In this document: in pieces, positions 21,318 to 34,602 of the stretch | How the letters are laid out: every line of letters starts with the position of its first letter | How positions within the stretch are numbered: position 1 is the first letter of the stretch | Assembly: GCA_964035545.1 (NCBI GenBank) | Contig: OZ037768.1 | Location: forward strand, 22,346,819-22,410,818 | DNA: 64,000 bases | Reading direction: 5' to 3' | Origin: Bugula neritina | Taxonomy: Eukaryota > Bryozoa > Gymnolaemata > Cheilostomatida > Bugulidae | Program-made: the position numbers and the translations under genes | The notes under the pieces: model-generated | What the model was told of the DNA's origin: nothing | Database searches by the model: none | Seen by the model: only the letters and a program-made list of their open reading frames with translations

Positions 21318-24300
21318 ATGAATGGAGCAGTGGTGATAACGGAGCGCTATGGATCATCTAATAGAAAAAGAGATTATGTTTCCACAGGCTCTGGCACACT
21401 AAAAGTTTTGGAAAAAGAAAATGAAAGGTTTCAGTCTATTGGCCAGATGTTTGAGGTGTGCCAATTTGTCAGTTTACTATATTTATAGTACACTATCACT
21501 TTTTAGTATGGTGTATTGACCTTTATTTCATAATAATAATGGTTATTGTGCTAGGCCAGCCAAAAGCTTGAGTTATATTTCTGCTTATTATCATATATAG
21601 TTGTTATGTGACTCTAATTCTAGCATGTCTATCAGTTTTGGTTACATTGCTTTGAAGCAGAATCAATCATACCTGACAATTTCTCAGACTGTAGGACAAC
21701 AAAATCTGCTGGTTTTGTAGACAGTGTTCCTACCACAAGGATATCCTGAAAGTGTGAGCTCAGACTACCTTCGATATCAAATATATGACACCATTCAGGT
21801 TGGTACTTTTTTTATCTGTTTATGAAACATTTGAGTAACACCTGAGTTTTAAATAAAGTTTCAATTGAACTGGCAGCTTGTATGACTAAGTCATACTTAT
21901 CTTACACTCTATAGCACTTTATAAGATATTAGTTGAAAAATTGGCTTGCTTATGAAGAATAGGGCTTTTTGTAATTTGAGCAAAGTTGTAGCATTCATAG
22001 CTATTTTAATGTCCGATATATTTAATTGTTATGAGTTTTGTTTTTATCTAAGATGTCATAAAACTATACAACTATTTGTAAAGTTATGTAGTCATTTTAG
22101 AATTGAAATCCTAATTCAATGCACACTAAAGTATTACTATTAATAAAAATATAGATTACTTTTCTTCGGATGCAGTTCAATACTTATTTCAATGGTTATG
22201 TAAAAAAATTGTTTTATTATGTCAAATTAGTAAGATTTTTTGCTTTAAAATTTATTTTGAGGCCCCAAGCAATGTTTTCTTTGGACTACTCTTCAAAATT
22301 AAAAATATTCTGTTGTATGGGCTCTAAACTATATAATAGTTGTGCATATATGTATATATTCTAATTTTAAAGTTTATTATAATTATTTTTTAGAATAAAT
22401 AACCCAAGTGCATTTTTTTACGTTTAGCTATTAGATGAGAAGTGAATTTGCAGCAAATAATTTTTTGTTTTAATGGACAGAATTGCTAAAACAAAACAAA
22501 AATAAGTATGTTGTGCCAAATCATTTTTACTTTTTATCAAGCTCACAACTAAAAGACAGTGTGAACTTAAAGTTCATGAATGCAACTGAACGTTGAATAT
22601 TTGTATGTAGACCATAGGTTTCAAGTCAGGATTAATAGTTCATACTTTACCTATTTATTCTAGACTACAAACACAAGATCAGAGTGGGATTAGATAACTA
22701 CACCTATTGTTTTAGTGAGATAGTTTTATTGGTAGTTCATTTATCAGTTTTTGTTTGTTAGAATGTAGCATTATCATTCATTTTCATCTACATTCTACAA
22801 GCTATGCTGTAATTATACTGGCAACATTTTTGTTTGAACAAGTGTGTTGAAGTAATACACTGTTTGTTTGCACTGAGTTTATCTGTGGAGTGTGGTAGAT
22901 TTAATGGTGGCCTGGCAATGTGCTTATCTGGTTGTGCAATAATTTTGCCAGCAGAGTAGCTGGTTTAACGTCTCAGCTAACAAGTTATTTTTTGCACCAC
23001 ATTATATCTAACGTATAACTTAGACTTTTTTATAACATAGTTCGATAACTTAAAGATGATACATTATTTCACTACACTGTCGCTACACTGTCACTACTCA
23101 CTATACTGACACTACACTGTCACTACTCACTATACTGACACTACACTGTCACTACTCACTATACTGACACTACACTGTCACTACTCACTATACTGACACT
23201 ACACTGTCACTACTCACTATACTGACACTACACTGTCACTACTCACTATACTGACACTACACTGTCACTACTCACTATACTGACACTACACTGTCACTAC
23301 TCACTATACTGACACTATACTGTCACTATACTGTCACTATACTGTCACTACACTGTCACTACACTGTCACTACACTGACATTGCAGAAAGTATGTATTGG
23401 TAGTTTTAACCTGAATTAGACTTGTTGCAGCAGCTTTAAACTGGTTGAAATAATGTGACTGACAAATTGTTTGAGGAATATTTCTAATACCGTAATATGT
23501 TTACAAAGTAAAATAATGCATCTGCCATGTCATGGGTGGCGCTGTGCTAGTTGTAATAACTACATCTCTTCTCATTCAGGCGTTTGCAAGCTCCATCACC
23601 GGTACTTTAGCTACGCAGGCTTTGCTGAAGGGAGTGGGAGTGGGTGATGACAGCGCCACGGCTTTGGCAGCCACCATCACTTGGATCATGAAAGGTACCG
23701 GCAGCTATTTCTCTTTATTTGCTGACTCAGCAGTCGGCAGCACTCTATTTTATGACTGTTTAAGTGAGTTATTCAATAGGTCAAAGGTCACACTGCTGGT
23801 AATTAAAAAGTTTAAATACCTGATTCATTCCAGCCGTGCTGGGTGTTTATATCATGTAACAGAAGTTCTGGTTGGCTGAGATTAAAATAGCTAATTCTAC
23901 CTTTTGCCTTTAAGGAAAAGTTATAATAGTTAGGAAATAGTGACATAGGCATGTGTGTGCTGAGCAATTGGTCTAAAATTTATACTGAAAACTTCAAAAC
24001 TTCACCTGTTCATAGAGACACTTATCTATTCTAGCCTAGTTGGTGATGTATGGGTTCAAACCCTACTGGGACAAACCATATTCAAAATGTATTGTCTATA
24101 TCTATGAATATAATGCTAATGCTATTATTCTACATAACCTATTTGTAGATGGAACTGGAATGATTGGTAGAATACTGTTTGCTTGGCTTCAAGGGTGATT
24201 ATTTCTCATACAATTAGCTTATGTGTTGGAATATTCACCAGCTGCTGTTTTTCATTAGTTTAATACTTTAATAGATTATACCGTTTGTATTGTTATATAT

Positions 24301-27300
24301 TAGATCTAGTCTGGATTGTGATGCCAAGAGGTGGAGGCTATTTGCTGACATGCTCAACGACTTCGCTATCTGTCTAGAGATATCTGCCCCCTTCTTTCCG
24401 CTATGGTTTACACTCATAGTCTGTGTATCTGGAGTGTGTAAGGTAAAAATTTTATTCTCCACCATAGTTGATATTTTAGTAATACAAATAAAAACAGTTG
24501 AGTTTTATTAATTTTTTCCAATTTAATGGGATAGAAGTTGTCATCTCTTGAGTTGCACCAACTTTACTGTGTTTTTATAACATTGAAGCATAACTAACTT
24601 TTAGGAAAACTTGATTACAAAAATGTGCTGTGCAATTGTCACTTAAGCAGTTATAAAATATTTGTTGAGATGTTAGTTGAATAGAATTAGGTGAAGTTTG
24701 CTCAAAGGGTTTTAATTAATAAGACTAAATTCTCAAATTTTCCTACCGTTAATTTTGTGTCATAAAAAGAAGATAACTTCCACCGAGTTTAGGAAAACTC
24801 AACACAATATTGCTTAGATATTTGAGTTCTCCATAAAATTATTATTGTAATACATGAGCAGGTTTATCAATTTACTGTTTTATCATATTTAGCCTTTTGA
24901 TCTGCATTACAGTCGATAGTTGGGGTGGCTGGTGGCTCGACCCGGGCTGCGTTGACATTGCACCAGGCAAGGCGGAACAACATGGCAGACGTTTCAGCTA
25001 AAGATGGCAGTCAGGAGACGTTGGTTAACTTAGCGGCTCTCATTTGTAGTCTGATGCTCGTGCCTATAGTTGCTGAGCAGCATGGGTGAGCTAGTTACAT
25101 GGTATTGTAGGTAGTTACATGGTATTGTAGGTAGTTACACGGTATTGTAGGTAGTAGATACATGGTATTGTAGGTAGTTACATGGTATTGTAGGTAGTTA
25201 CATAGTATTGTAGGTAGTAGTTACATGGTATTGTAGGTAGTTACGTGGTATTGTAGGTAGTAGATACATGGTATTGTAGGTAGTTACATGGTATTGTAGG
25301 TAGTTACATGGTATTGTAGGTAGATACATGGTATTGTAGGTAGTTACATGGTATTGTAGGTAGTAGATACATGGTATTGTAGGTAGTTACATGGTATTGT
25401 AGGTAGTTACATGGTATTGTAGGTAGTTACAAGGTATTGTAGGTAGTTACATGGTATTGTAGGTAGTTACATGGTATTGTAGGTAGTTACATGGTATTGT
25501 AGGTAGTTACATGGTATTGTAGGTAGTTACATGGTATTGTAGGTAGTTACATGGTATTGTAGGTAGATACATAGTGTTGTGGGTAGTTACATGGTATTGT
25601 AGGTAGTTACATGGTATTGTAGGTAGATACATAGTGTTGTGGGTAGTTACATGGTATTGTAGGTAGTTACATGGTATTGTAGGTAGTTACATGGTATTGT
25701 AGGTAGTTACATGGTATTGTAGATAGATACATAGTGTTGTGGGTAGTTACAAGGTATTGTAGGTAGTTACATGGTATTGCAGGTAGATACATAGTGTTGT
25801 AGGTAGTTACATGGTATTGTAGGTAGTTACATGGTATTGTAGGTAGTTACATGGTATTGTAGGTAGTTACATGGTATTGTAGGTAGTTACATGGTATTGT
25901 AGGTAGTTACATGGTATTGTAGGTAGTTACATGGTATTGTAGGTAGTTACATGGTATTGTAGGTAGATACATGGTATTGTAGGTAGTTACATGGTATTGT
26001 AGGTAGTTACATGGTATTGTAGGTAGTTACATGGTATTGTAGGTAGTTACATGGTATTGTAGGTAGTTACATGGTATTGTAGGTAGTTACATGGTATTGT
26101 AGGTAGATACATGGTATTGTAGGTAGTTATATGGTATTGCAGGTAGTTATATAGTATTCTAACGCATAATCAACATTGCTTTCATGTTGTAGACTTGTAT
26201 GGACTCTGTTTGTTATATTCACCTGCATTCATTTATGGGCCAATTACTCTGCTGTCACCTCCGTTGTCATGGAAACCATCAACCAAGCTCGTCTGCACAT
26301 ACTCGTGAGAGATTTCTTTGTCACGAATTCTCCGGAGATGATGAGTATAGCCGAAGCCAACTATAGAGAGCCGGTTATTCTGAGTATGTTACGAGCTCTG
26401 TGATTGGTCTATACTGTATCTATTACTAGTCTATACTGTGTCTATTACTTCTCTATACTGTATCTATTACTAGTCTATACTGTATCTATTACTAGTCTAT
26501 ACTGCATCTATTACTAATCTATACTGTATCTATTACTAATCTATACTGTATCTATTACTAGTCTATACTGTATCTATTACTAATCTATACTGTATCTATT
26601 ACTAGTCTATACTGTATCTATTACTTTTATGTTGCAACGATATATGTACACCAGTGACTTGTTACTGGTGTACATGTTACATTGTATTTTTATATTAACT
26701 TGACAGTAAAATTTCTTGTTTTAATTACCACAAACTTATAACTTTAACGTCTGTTGAATAAATTTTCTTAGGAATGACAACTCCCATAAAATTTGTATAA
26801 ATCTGATGCCCTATTCACAATGTTTTGCACGCTTTTCAAGGGATATTCAGGGAGAAGTTGGTGAAGTAGTTTTAAGCATTCAATCAGTGCTGTTACTAAA
26901 GTTTCTTTTGATTGTAGAAACCAAATGGGCTTACGATATATGCATGGGCTCTCAACTTCATTTGATCTCAAACAGGTATACAGTGGTGGAAAATATGATA
27001 ATTTACTATTGGATCTTAGCAGAGTAGTAAGGTAGTTTGTGATACTGGGTATAGCATAGTATAGTAAGGGAATAGTATGTAATACAATTGCATACTATAT
27101 GTAAACATATTATAAGTTGATGTATAGTCACGGTGTGTAATTATGGTGTTTCGTATATAATATTGTTTTGCCTGACATGCTGTATTTGGATTCAAATAAT
27201 TTTGTAGATCTAATAACATGTTATTAGCTTGTAGCAAAGTTTCATATGGCTCCAATATGTATCGTGGTGTGTACTATGGAACGTCCCTATAATTGTACTC

Positions 27301-29442
27301 TATAAATGCTTCACACTGCTAGGAAGCTCTAGGTTTACTAACTCTATTTTGCATAGATATATGTGCAGCGTGATTATAAGAGAGCAAAAATGTTAATTTT
27401 ATGTGTCGTGGAATGTTCAACAAAATAATATGTTCTAAAGAAATTTTACCTTTTCACATGCTAGGATATTAGAAAGCACGCTATTCTGGTTATATTAGAT
27501 TGGGTTATGTTCTTACTTTGAGTATAAAATATGATATCTGATAGACTGTGTAAGGATGTCATATCAATACTCGTATCTCTTTCAGTCTGGGTGGTCTCAC
27601 CTCCCTTAAAGATCTGTATGACGGCGAGAAATATATTCTGGGAGTAAACAATGAGACAAAAAAGATTCACATTATACTCCGACACGACAGCAACGTGGCC
27701 GACCAGCTGAAGGCAGCATTCCAGGCTGAAATCATCAACGTCTTGTCTGATCTTCGCAACAACGGACAGGTATTAGGTTTTGCCTATTGGTCCAAATAAT
27801 TTATTATTTTAATGATATTCGTAAAAGTCCGTGTTATTACCTATTGATTCAAATGATCTAATCACTCAAGAAAGATACTAAATGATTTCTAATTTTATAC
27901 AAAGTATACTGAAGAATTCTCTTTGGTTTTATAACTAATTAGAACCCTTACATGATGCTGCAAAAGTTATCTTCTCTTGTATTTACAGGCCGGCCAGCAG
28001 ACTAGAATATCAGGAAATGTTATAGCAGGTACTATTTACAGTGTTCCTAAGTTAAGGACTATTCTTAGAGCCAAAGAGCTTTTAACTTTTAGTAAATGGG
28101 TCATTTTACTTTATTTAGTACAATACTAATGCTGATGTAAATGTTTTTGCCCAAAACTAATAAGTTGTTAACAGATGAAACCAAATTATTAAATGTTCTT
28201 TTTTTCTATATATTTTTTTATTAAATATTTAGTTGAAAGCATAGGTCTTATTTGAAGATTTTTGCATCATGGTTAGTGAGTATTTAATTCTCAAGAACAT
28301 AATACAATATAATTATGTAGCATTTTTTTATTTTCCACAAATAGTACAGATACGAAATATACCAATAACTTCGTCTAATAACATAATTTAGATGAAATAA
28401 CTTACAAGGTAGCCTGTTTTAATTACCAGAATGGCAATTAAATGCACTTTATTGTTGCAAGATTTTCTCTCAGCCTTTTTTCCTATACATAAATTTGTAA
28501 TCAGCACAAAAACTACTACAACCTGTTATATTTTTATGACTTAACCAATATGTTCAATATTTGCTCTTATTTTGCTGGTGTGTACTAAAGAAAGTAAAAT
28601 GACCCACTCAATTTCACAATAATGATAGCGTGCATGTTTGAGAACAAACCATTACCTCATCACTGAGGTAGTTCTTCTGCACTGCTGATTGGTTCTTTCT
28701 TCAGCATCTATTTCCTGTTTGTTTCCTCCTTCATTTCCCTAAGCTTGGCTTCGTATGTAACTGTGATGCAATTTAATCATCTTCTTTATACTTTTTACAC
28801 AATAAACTGTTAGACAAGGTGGTCTGTTCTGATTAAATATGGTAATTAGATACATTGTGCAAGTTTTGTACAGAAGGACGTTAGAGGTCAGGGTGTCTTA
28901 AGTTGACAGTTACGGTGTTTTATATAATATATGCTAACTTATTGATTGTAACTTTGTGAGTATTTTGACATCAAATTAGATGTCTTTTATACTGTTTCCA
29001 CGCTAATACTGTGCTATACTCAATTGCTAATTGACTAATGTTTAATACATGTACTATGTTGATCAATATATGTGTTGTATCTAACAAGGCCGTATGGAAT
29101 ATAAACTTTTGCTTCCATGTTTTGTAGATAACGCCATCAATGAGGTTTTATGTACTTCGATAAATACAGCGCTGGGCCATAGTAAGTCATCCTCCCTTTC
29201 AGTCTAGTTCTATTTGTTTTAAAGAAATTATTCATGTGTCAGTTTTACTATTGGCCTAATCACTGGTTCCAGACGATGCATTCGACGTATCTCAACTCAC
29301 TCTACAGTTGACGAGAAACACATTCCCGTACTTCTATAGTCAACTGAGCTCTACAGGCTGGACCACGTCACACGCCCTTCTTGGTGCCGATGAATGGAGG
29401 TCCGCGTGGGGCAAAGATCTCAATCTAAATGGAGTTAATTAA
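21318..29442 (+). CDS. RUSF1: RUS family (DUF647) membrane protein, RUSF1 ortholog
   Basis: Twelve exons join in phase to 461 residues, against about 468 in human RUSF1 (C16orf58): 21318-21455, 21721-21798, 23580-23694, 24149-24194, 24304-24442, 24913-25085, 26193-26383, 26918-26975, 27586-27769, 27989-28028, 29128-29181, 29273-29442. Family landmarks appear in order: FLPQGYPESVSSDYLRYQ, LATQALLKGVGVGD, DGTGMIGRILFAW, WRLFADMLND, GGSTRAALTLHQARRNNMAD and DGSQETLVNL. The C-terminal half has the weaker RUSF1 region and ends DEWRSAWGKDLNLNGVN. Plant RUS1/RUS2 act in UV-B and vitamin B6/auxin responses; the animal protein's job is unclear. Several hydrophobic stretches suggest a membrane protein. 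Four of its introns carry tandem arrays or elements. Confidence 0.95.
23070..23385 (+). repeat. 29-bp minisatellite in RUSF1 intron 2
   Basis: About nine copies of cactgtcactactcactata plus ctgacacta, then shorter ctgtcacta units. It ends about 195 bp before the acceptor, so it is not splice-site-abutting. Confidence 0.88.
24035..24085 (+). mobile_element. SINE or tRNA-like fragment with B box
   Basis: Contains gggttcaaaccc, a good RNA polymerase III B box, after ctagttggtgatgtat. There is no intact A box or cloverleaf. It is probably an old tRNA-derived SINE fragment in a RUSF1 intron. Confidence 0.35.
25087..26158 (+). repeat. 20-bp minisatellite, about 53 copies, starting at a 5' splice site
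   Basis: The unit gtagttacatggtattgtag starts a few bases after the gtgagc donor of RUSF1 exon 24913-25085 and fills almost the whole intron to about 35 bp before the next acceptor. Variants (gatacatagtgttgtgg) recur at intervals, suggesting block duplications. Confidence 0.92.
26400..26632 (+). repeat. 22-bp minisatellite near a 5' splice site
   Basis: About ten copies of tctatactgtatctattact start roughly 20 bp after the gtatgt donor of exon 26193-26383. Confidence 0.85.
26645..26674. repeat. Short perfect-type hairpin
   Basis: tgtacaccagtgac and gttactggtgtaca form a 14-bp near-perfect stem with a 2-base loop, directly after the 22-bp array in the RUSF1 intron. Confidence 0.6.
28098..28605. 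mobile_element. 508-bp MITE with 25-bp terminal inverted repeats
   Basis: The left end (gggtcattttactttattta then gtaca) and the right end are inverted copies matching at 24 of 25 bases. The interior has no open frame. It lies in a RUSF1 intron. A related end occurs at 42041-42066. No clear target duplication was found. Confidence 0.72.
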
Positions 29443-31255
29443 CATCATACTTGAAAGTCGGGCACTTTTGGGTAATCCCCCATCTCGATTGATGTTGCCC
29501 ATTTATATTCTATTTGTTGCTTCGTTAGTAATTGCAGCTATTAGCGACACATGGCTGCAGGTGCCTGCTGGCACATGACTGCAGGTGTCTGCTGGCACAT
29601 GACTGCAGGTGTCTGCTGGCACATGGCTGCAGGTGTTTGCTGGCACATGGCTGCAGGTGCCTGCTGGCACATGGCTGCAGGTGCCTGCTGGCACATGACT
29701 GCAGGTGCCTGCTGGCACATGTATACAGGTGTCTGCTAGCCACTGGACTCATATACTTTTTTATGATAACCTAGCCTAGAATACTAGACTTATGCTCTTA
29801 TGTTGTAAAACTCATCCATCCACAATGCCAGTGAGAAATATCATTATTCACACATTCTGCTATGACGTGGTGTTGGACAGGCTTCGTGCTTTTACATGCT
29901 TTTCATGTTATACTAAGCTTCATTTACATTATTTGCCACTCATTAAAAATTTTGCATAACTATTTGACTGTTTATGCAGATCTGAGAATTTTGTTAATTT
30001 TTGAAAACAATTACATAATATTGGTACATTATGCTATTTATACAGTTTTGTTATCAACAGCTTTAATAAAAATTATTTCTACATCAACACACTTGGTGAA
30101 CTTCTTCATTTTAAGTAGCAAGTCATAAATTTGCTGCTTTGTCTGGTATTTGAGAATTTAGAGTCTGTTAAGTCTGAAGTTCCACAGTAGTATCTAAAGT
30201 CTACAGAGTAGACAGCATGACTCACTACTAAAAGCTACTCTAGGAAATGTTGCACTGTATATTGACAACTCCTTTGTAGGAAATTACAAAGCATCTAAAC
30301 TGACATTTATTTGCGAATTTAGACCAGCAACAATAAAGTAATCAATTAACTTTCTCAAAGACTGGCTTGTAATGTTGCAGGATATCTTTGATGTTTTGCT
30401 GAACAACTTATCATTAAAATATATTGATTGTAGTCTGAGAAAAGACTAAACGAAGTTGATTAACGGATATGACTAGTGATCATATAGAATATAAAAATAA
30501 TGAGTTTGAAATCAGTTGAAATTTTTTTACTTGTATTCAACACCAGATCTCTAATACATTTTCTCTTTGGAAGTAAACAAAAAACCAACACGATATGAGG
30601 TAAATGCAGCTGCTAATTATAGTATGACAAAACACATCCTCCATTTATGTAAGTCGAGTAATTGAAAAATATATAAATTCTGACTAGTGCAATAAAAACT
30701 ACATAAATGGCAGCGGGTATTGAATATAAAACTTGTATGCATTGGCAAAATTCAAAATAAATCATTGACAAAAATATACTACAGAACAAAACAGTTGCAC
30801 CATTGACTATGCTTTGACTAGACTAACAGGGTAAATGCTTACCAATTGCTAACTTTGAATATAAATTATAAAAACCTAATTCAAACATTAACCTATCATT
30901 GACAAATATATATATTTACAAGTTTAATTGACCCAATCAAAAGCTCCGTATCACATTCAGGCAGAAACATGATTGGTACACTCCGCAAGGGAAAAGACAA
31001 GGAAGTGACAGATATCCAAGTAAGCTGTTTGAAGCAGTGAGTTAAGCCCAAACCTGTATCATATACAGCATGTTTAACATCTGGTAAGCAATTAATTATG
31101 CAAAATATATAAATTACCATATTCCTGGCAAGTTGCCAAGTAAATTTACAAAGAAATGTTAAACTCTTTGTATTCATTTGGTGCAAAGTTAAAAAATTTA
31201 AATAGTTGCCAAAGATCCTGTACTAACCACTCGTACAGGTCAAGGCAACGCCTAC
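29443..31255. other. Convergent region between RUSF1 and GNB5
   Basis: Holds the RUSF1 3' UTR, a 24-bp array, an AATAAA at 30065-30070 and AT-rich sequence. The final GNB5 exon should lie in its right part on the minus strand but was not identified. Confidence 0.5.
29545..29738 (+). repeat. 24-bp GC-richer minisatellite after the RUSF1 stop
   Basis: Eight copies of gcacatggctgcaggtgcct plus gctg, about 100 bp past the stop codon and probably inside the 3' UTR. Each unit contains the palindrome ctgcag. All four readings through it are open only because 24 is a multiple of 3. Confidence 0.88.
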
Positions 31256-34200
31256 CTTCAGCATGCTATCCCAACTTCCTGTGCAGAAACCAGTGCCATC
31301 TGGTGAGACTTTGAGACAGCTTACTCGGTTCTCGTGGGCGTACATGATGGTGACTCTCTGCACTTTCAGCACATCCCACACGTTGACTGTGTAGTCGTTG
31401 TAACCCCCAAACAGCAGACGACCTACACACAACATAGTGTCACATTATTCACAGCATGCTAGTGTCATGTCATGTGTCAGTGACAAGTGACACTGCTCAG
31501 CAAGTGCTTGGCCATTTCCAGTGATAACAAATATACATAAAACACAGCCAAACAAAAGCATTTTTTTGAACTTGAAAAATTAAACAAAGATAATAGACCT
31601 CAGTCAAAGATGAAGTAGCAAGCATCATGGAAAATAACCATATTGTATAGTAGACAATGCAGAGAACATACCACTAAGGGAGAAGTCCACAGCGTTGCAC
31701 CCAAACAATATACTCTGCCGCTTGAAACAGCTGATCTCGCGGTCGGCCCGGAGATCAAACATGCGCAGAGTTGCATCATCAGAGCCGGAAGCAAAAGCCT
31801 CGCCACACGGATGGAACCTCACCGTGTTGATATCCGACTCGTGTCCATCGAAAGCTTGTACACATTGCCCGTTTCTCACGTCCCACACCATAGCCATCCC
31901 GTCACAGCCCTACATACGACGTAGCAGAGTGATTTTTTCAACACAGAGCACATATGACATCATATAAAGCATGGTAGAGGCTGACTTACAGTGAATAAGC
32001 GTTTGAGTTCACATTTGAACTCTGAAGGGTGATCGTTTGAATCTGCTAGAAATAAGAGGTCCGCAGCAAATACAGCAACAACAAAAAATGAGTGGAGAAG
32101 AATTGGTAGCTTACATTACTAGTCTACATGCAATACATTATAACCGGTATAAAGAAACAGCTATAGTGTTGATAGAATGTAGTAGATGTCACAGCAACTT
32201 ATCTTAGAGTCTAAGAGTAACTTACCTTAAAGTGTCGGAGTAACTTACCTTAGAGTATCACAGTAACTTACCTTAGAGTGTCACAGTAACTTACCTTAGA
32301 GTGTCACAGTAATTTACCTTAGAGTATCACAGCAACTTACCTTAGAGTATAAGAGTAACTTACCTTAGAGTGTCACAGTACCTGACCTTAGCGTATCACA
32401 GTAACTTACTTTAGCGTATCACAGTACCTTACCTTAGAGTGTCACAGTAACTTACCCCAGACACAAAGGTGTTATAACACTCCGTAGGCGACACATCTAA
32501 ACTCATGACGTCCCCTAGGTGACCCCTGAAACTCTGAAGAAGGGTGCCTGACTCAACATCCCACAATGCACAAGTACTGTCTCCGCTAGCAGTTAATATC
32601 TGATAGAATAAACAGGAAACGTGCTAGCATTATGGTACTTGCGCTATGATCATGGTTGTAGGAAAGCTGGGAAACCCCTCCTCAACAGTAAACAAGCAAC
32701 ATTGTGCAACATCTATACTTTAAATAACTATAATAGATAGCTTAAAGTTGAACTTATACCCTGATAGCCCAGCCTATATAAAATCTTCATTATTTATATA
32801 ATTATTTGAGTCAAATGTCAATGTGCACTCTTATTGGCTAAACTTGGTCTATTATTAGAATACTAGCTGCGATTATTAGCAAGATTATATAGGTTTTACT
32901 TTCTGTATTAGTGAAGTGAGTCATGGATTCACTATGTTTTATATTAAAGCTGCCAAACTAATACTGGAAATTCTTAACATCAACTCAAAATTCAATTTAA
33001 CTTCATTTTTCAAAAACTCAATTTTGTTTAATTTAAAAGAAAAATTTATAAAATAATAAATTTCAATTAATAGGCACACACAGAATGTTAAACTAAGCCT
33101 AATATTTGCTAAACTATTTGAGAGGAGAGAAAATCAAATGCTCACTAAATTATCGGAGTTGAAGAATTTACAGCAAGAGAGGTAGCTGGTGTGAGTCCCG
33201 ACTAGCTTCTTCTTAGTGAAGTAGCTGTGTTCACTGGAGTTGATGGGGTACAAGGTGCACTTGTTGTCAAGGCCTCTACAAAGGGGAGATAACTAACTTT
33301 GTAAGAAGGTTACTGCTTTGTTAGCCAGAAGAAAGTTCAAGCAAGCTTTATTTTTGCCTTTTAAAAAAACAATAAGAAGCACAATTTCAACACAGACATG
33401 CTATTTTATATAAATCTGAATAACTTGGTGTTATCCCTTATTTATGACAGCAAATATTCTAAGATCAGCAACTATTTGTACAAAAGTATAACCAACACAA
33501 GAATAAACAATGAAAAGTTGACTAGTCAATTTATAATATAAAAAGGATACAAACCCAGTAGCTATAGCAGCACCAGAAGGAGCGAATGCACAGGCCATCA
33601 GCCATATTGTTCTGATAGAGATGACGTGTTCCTGTAAAATGTTAGTAATGACACATATCAATGTGAATTCACAAGCCTACTGGTAAGCGTGTGACTCATA
33701 GTACATTATATCTAACAGCAAATGAAATTTTGACATACCTTAGTGTTAGTATACGCGTCCCAGACGATCACAGTGCCATCCTAAAGACATTACAATTCAC
33801 AGAATTAAAATACTTACGTACTAAAACTTGTAAAACTACAATTTAAAATACTAAATAAATTATCATTGATTTATTAAAGATAAATGCTTCACCAATCACA
33901 AACCACAACTAAATCTGGAGCTAGTTTGAAAAGTACTAAAAATTCTAATAATTGGAAATGGAATAGTTAAAACTAAGAATTGAAAAAGAAATAGTAAGAA
34001 ATAATAATTGAAAATGAAATACTAAAAAATAGTAATTGAAAAATAGTTCAAAACAGTTATTAAATGGAATAGTTGAAAGTAATGATTAAAAATGAAATAG
34101 TTAAAACTGCTAATTATAAAAACCTGAGAAGAGCTGACAAGATGTCTTTTGTCTGAACACCAATCCATGCAGAGCACTTTACTAGTGTGGCCTTTCAGTA

Positions 34201-34602
34201 CTCGCCTAGCCTTAGCACTATAAGACTGTATCCCATCCACAGCTGCAGTAACTTCACTCACTGTGACAAACATGAATTCATAATGCCCAGCCTACGCTCT
34301 GTTTTAATTTCAATATTTAAATCTCATTTAAATTTAAATTGAAGTTAACTACTAACTGCACAAGAAACTGTTGAAAAGAAAAAGGAAAGAGTTAAAAGAT
34401 GAAAATATTGTTAGAATAATAACACATTTTGTATTAGATATAATACAACAGTGTATCTTATTTGAACAGTGACTCATAATAGAGTAACGATTGAAGTCAG
34501 CTTACAAGATTTATCCAGAACTTTTGACCTTTCAGCTAAAAGTTTAGTCTTGAGTAATTCTGCTTCTTTTTGAAGCTTGTCTAAAACTCCTCCATCATCC
34601 AT
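31256..34602 (-). CDS. GNB5: G protein beta-5 type subunit
   Basis: Eight exons: 34506-34602, 34124-34260, 33739-33780, 33555-33631, 33146-33275, 32456-32599, 31672-31909, 31256-31422. They give 344 residues, near the 353 of short human GNB5. An N-terminal coiled-coil segment ([20 protein letters not shown]) precedes seven WD repeats. GNB5-like wording separates it from GNB1-4: [52 protein letters not shown] and [21 protein letters not shown]5 pairs with R7 RGS proteins through their GGL domain and helps switch off Gi/o signalling, mainly in neurons; that partnership is inferred here. The last three or so codons (the usual VW ending) were not found; reading on from the gtaggc donor gives an unrelated ten-residue tail and stop. 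Confidence 0.95.
32190..32455 (-). repeat. 23-bp minisatellite with a GTAAGT donor in each unit
   Basis: On the gene strand the intron begins ggg|gtaagttactgtgacact and repeats this 23-bp unit about 11 times, most copies keeping gtaagt. The authentic GNB5 donor is the first unit. Confidence 0.88.

Noticed and set aside
31625-31967. Plus-strand frames of about 90 codons
   Set aside because: Antisense shadows of a GNB5 exon.
31256-34602. Assignment as GNB1-4
   Set aside because: GNB5-specific segments ([23 protein letters not shown], long N-terminus) fit better.
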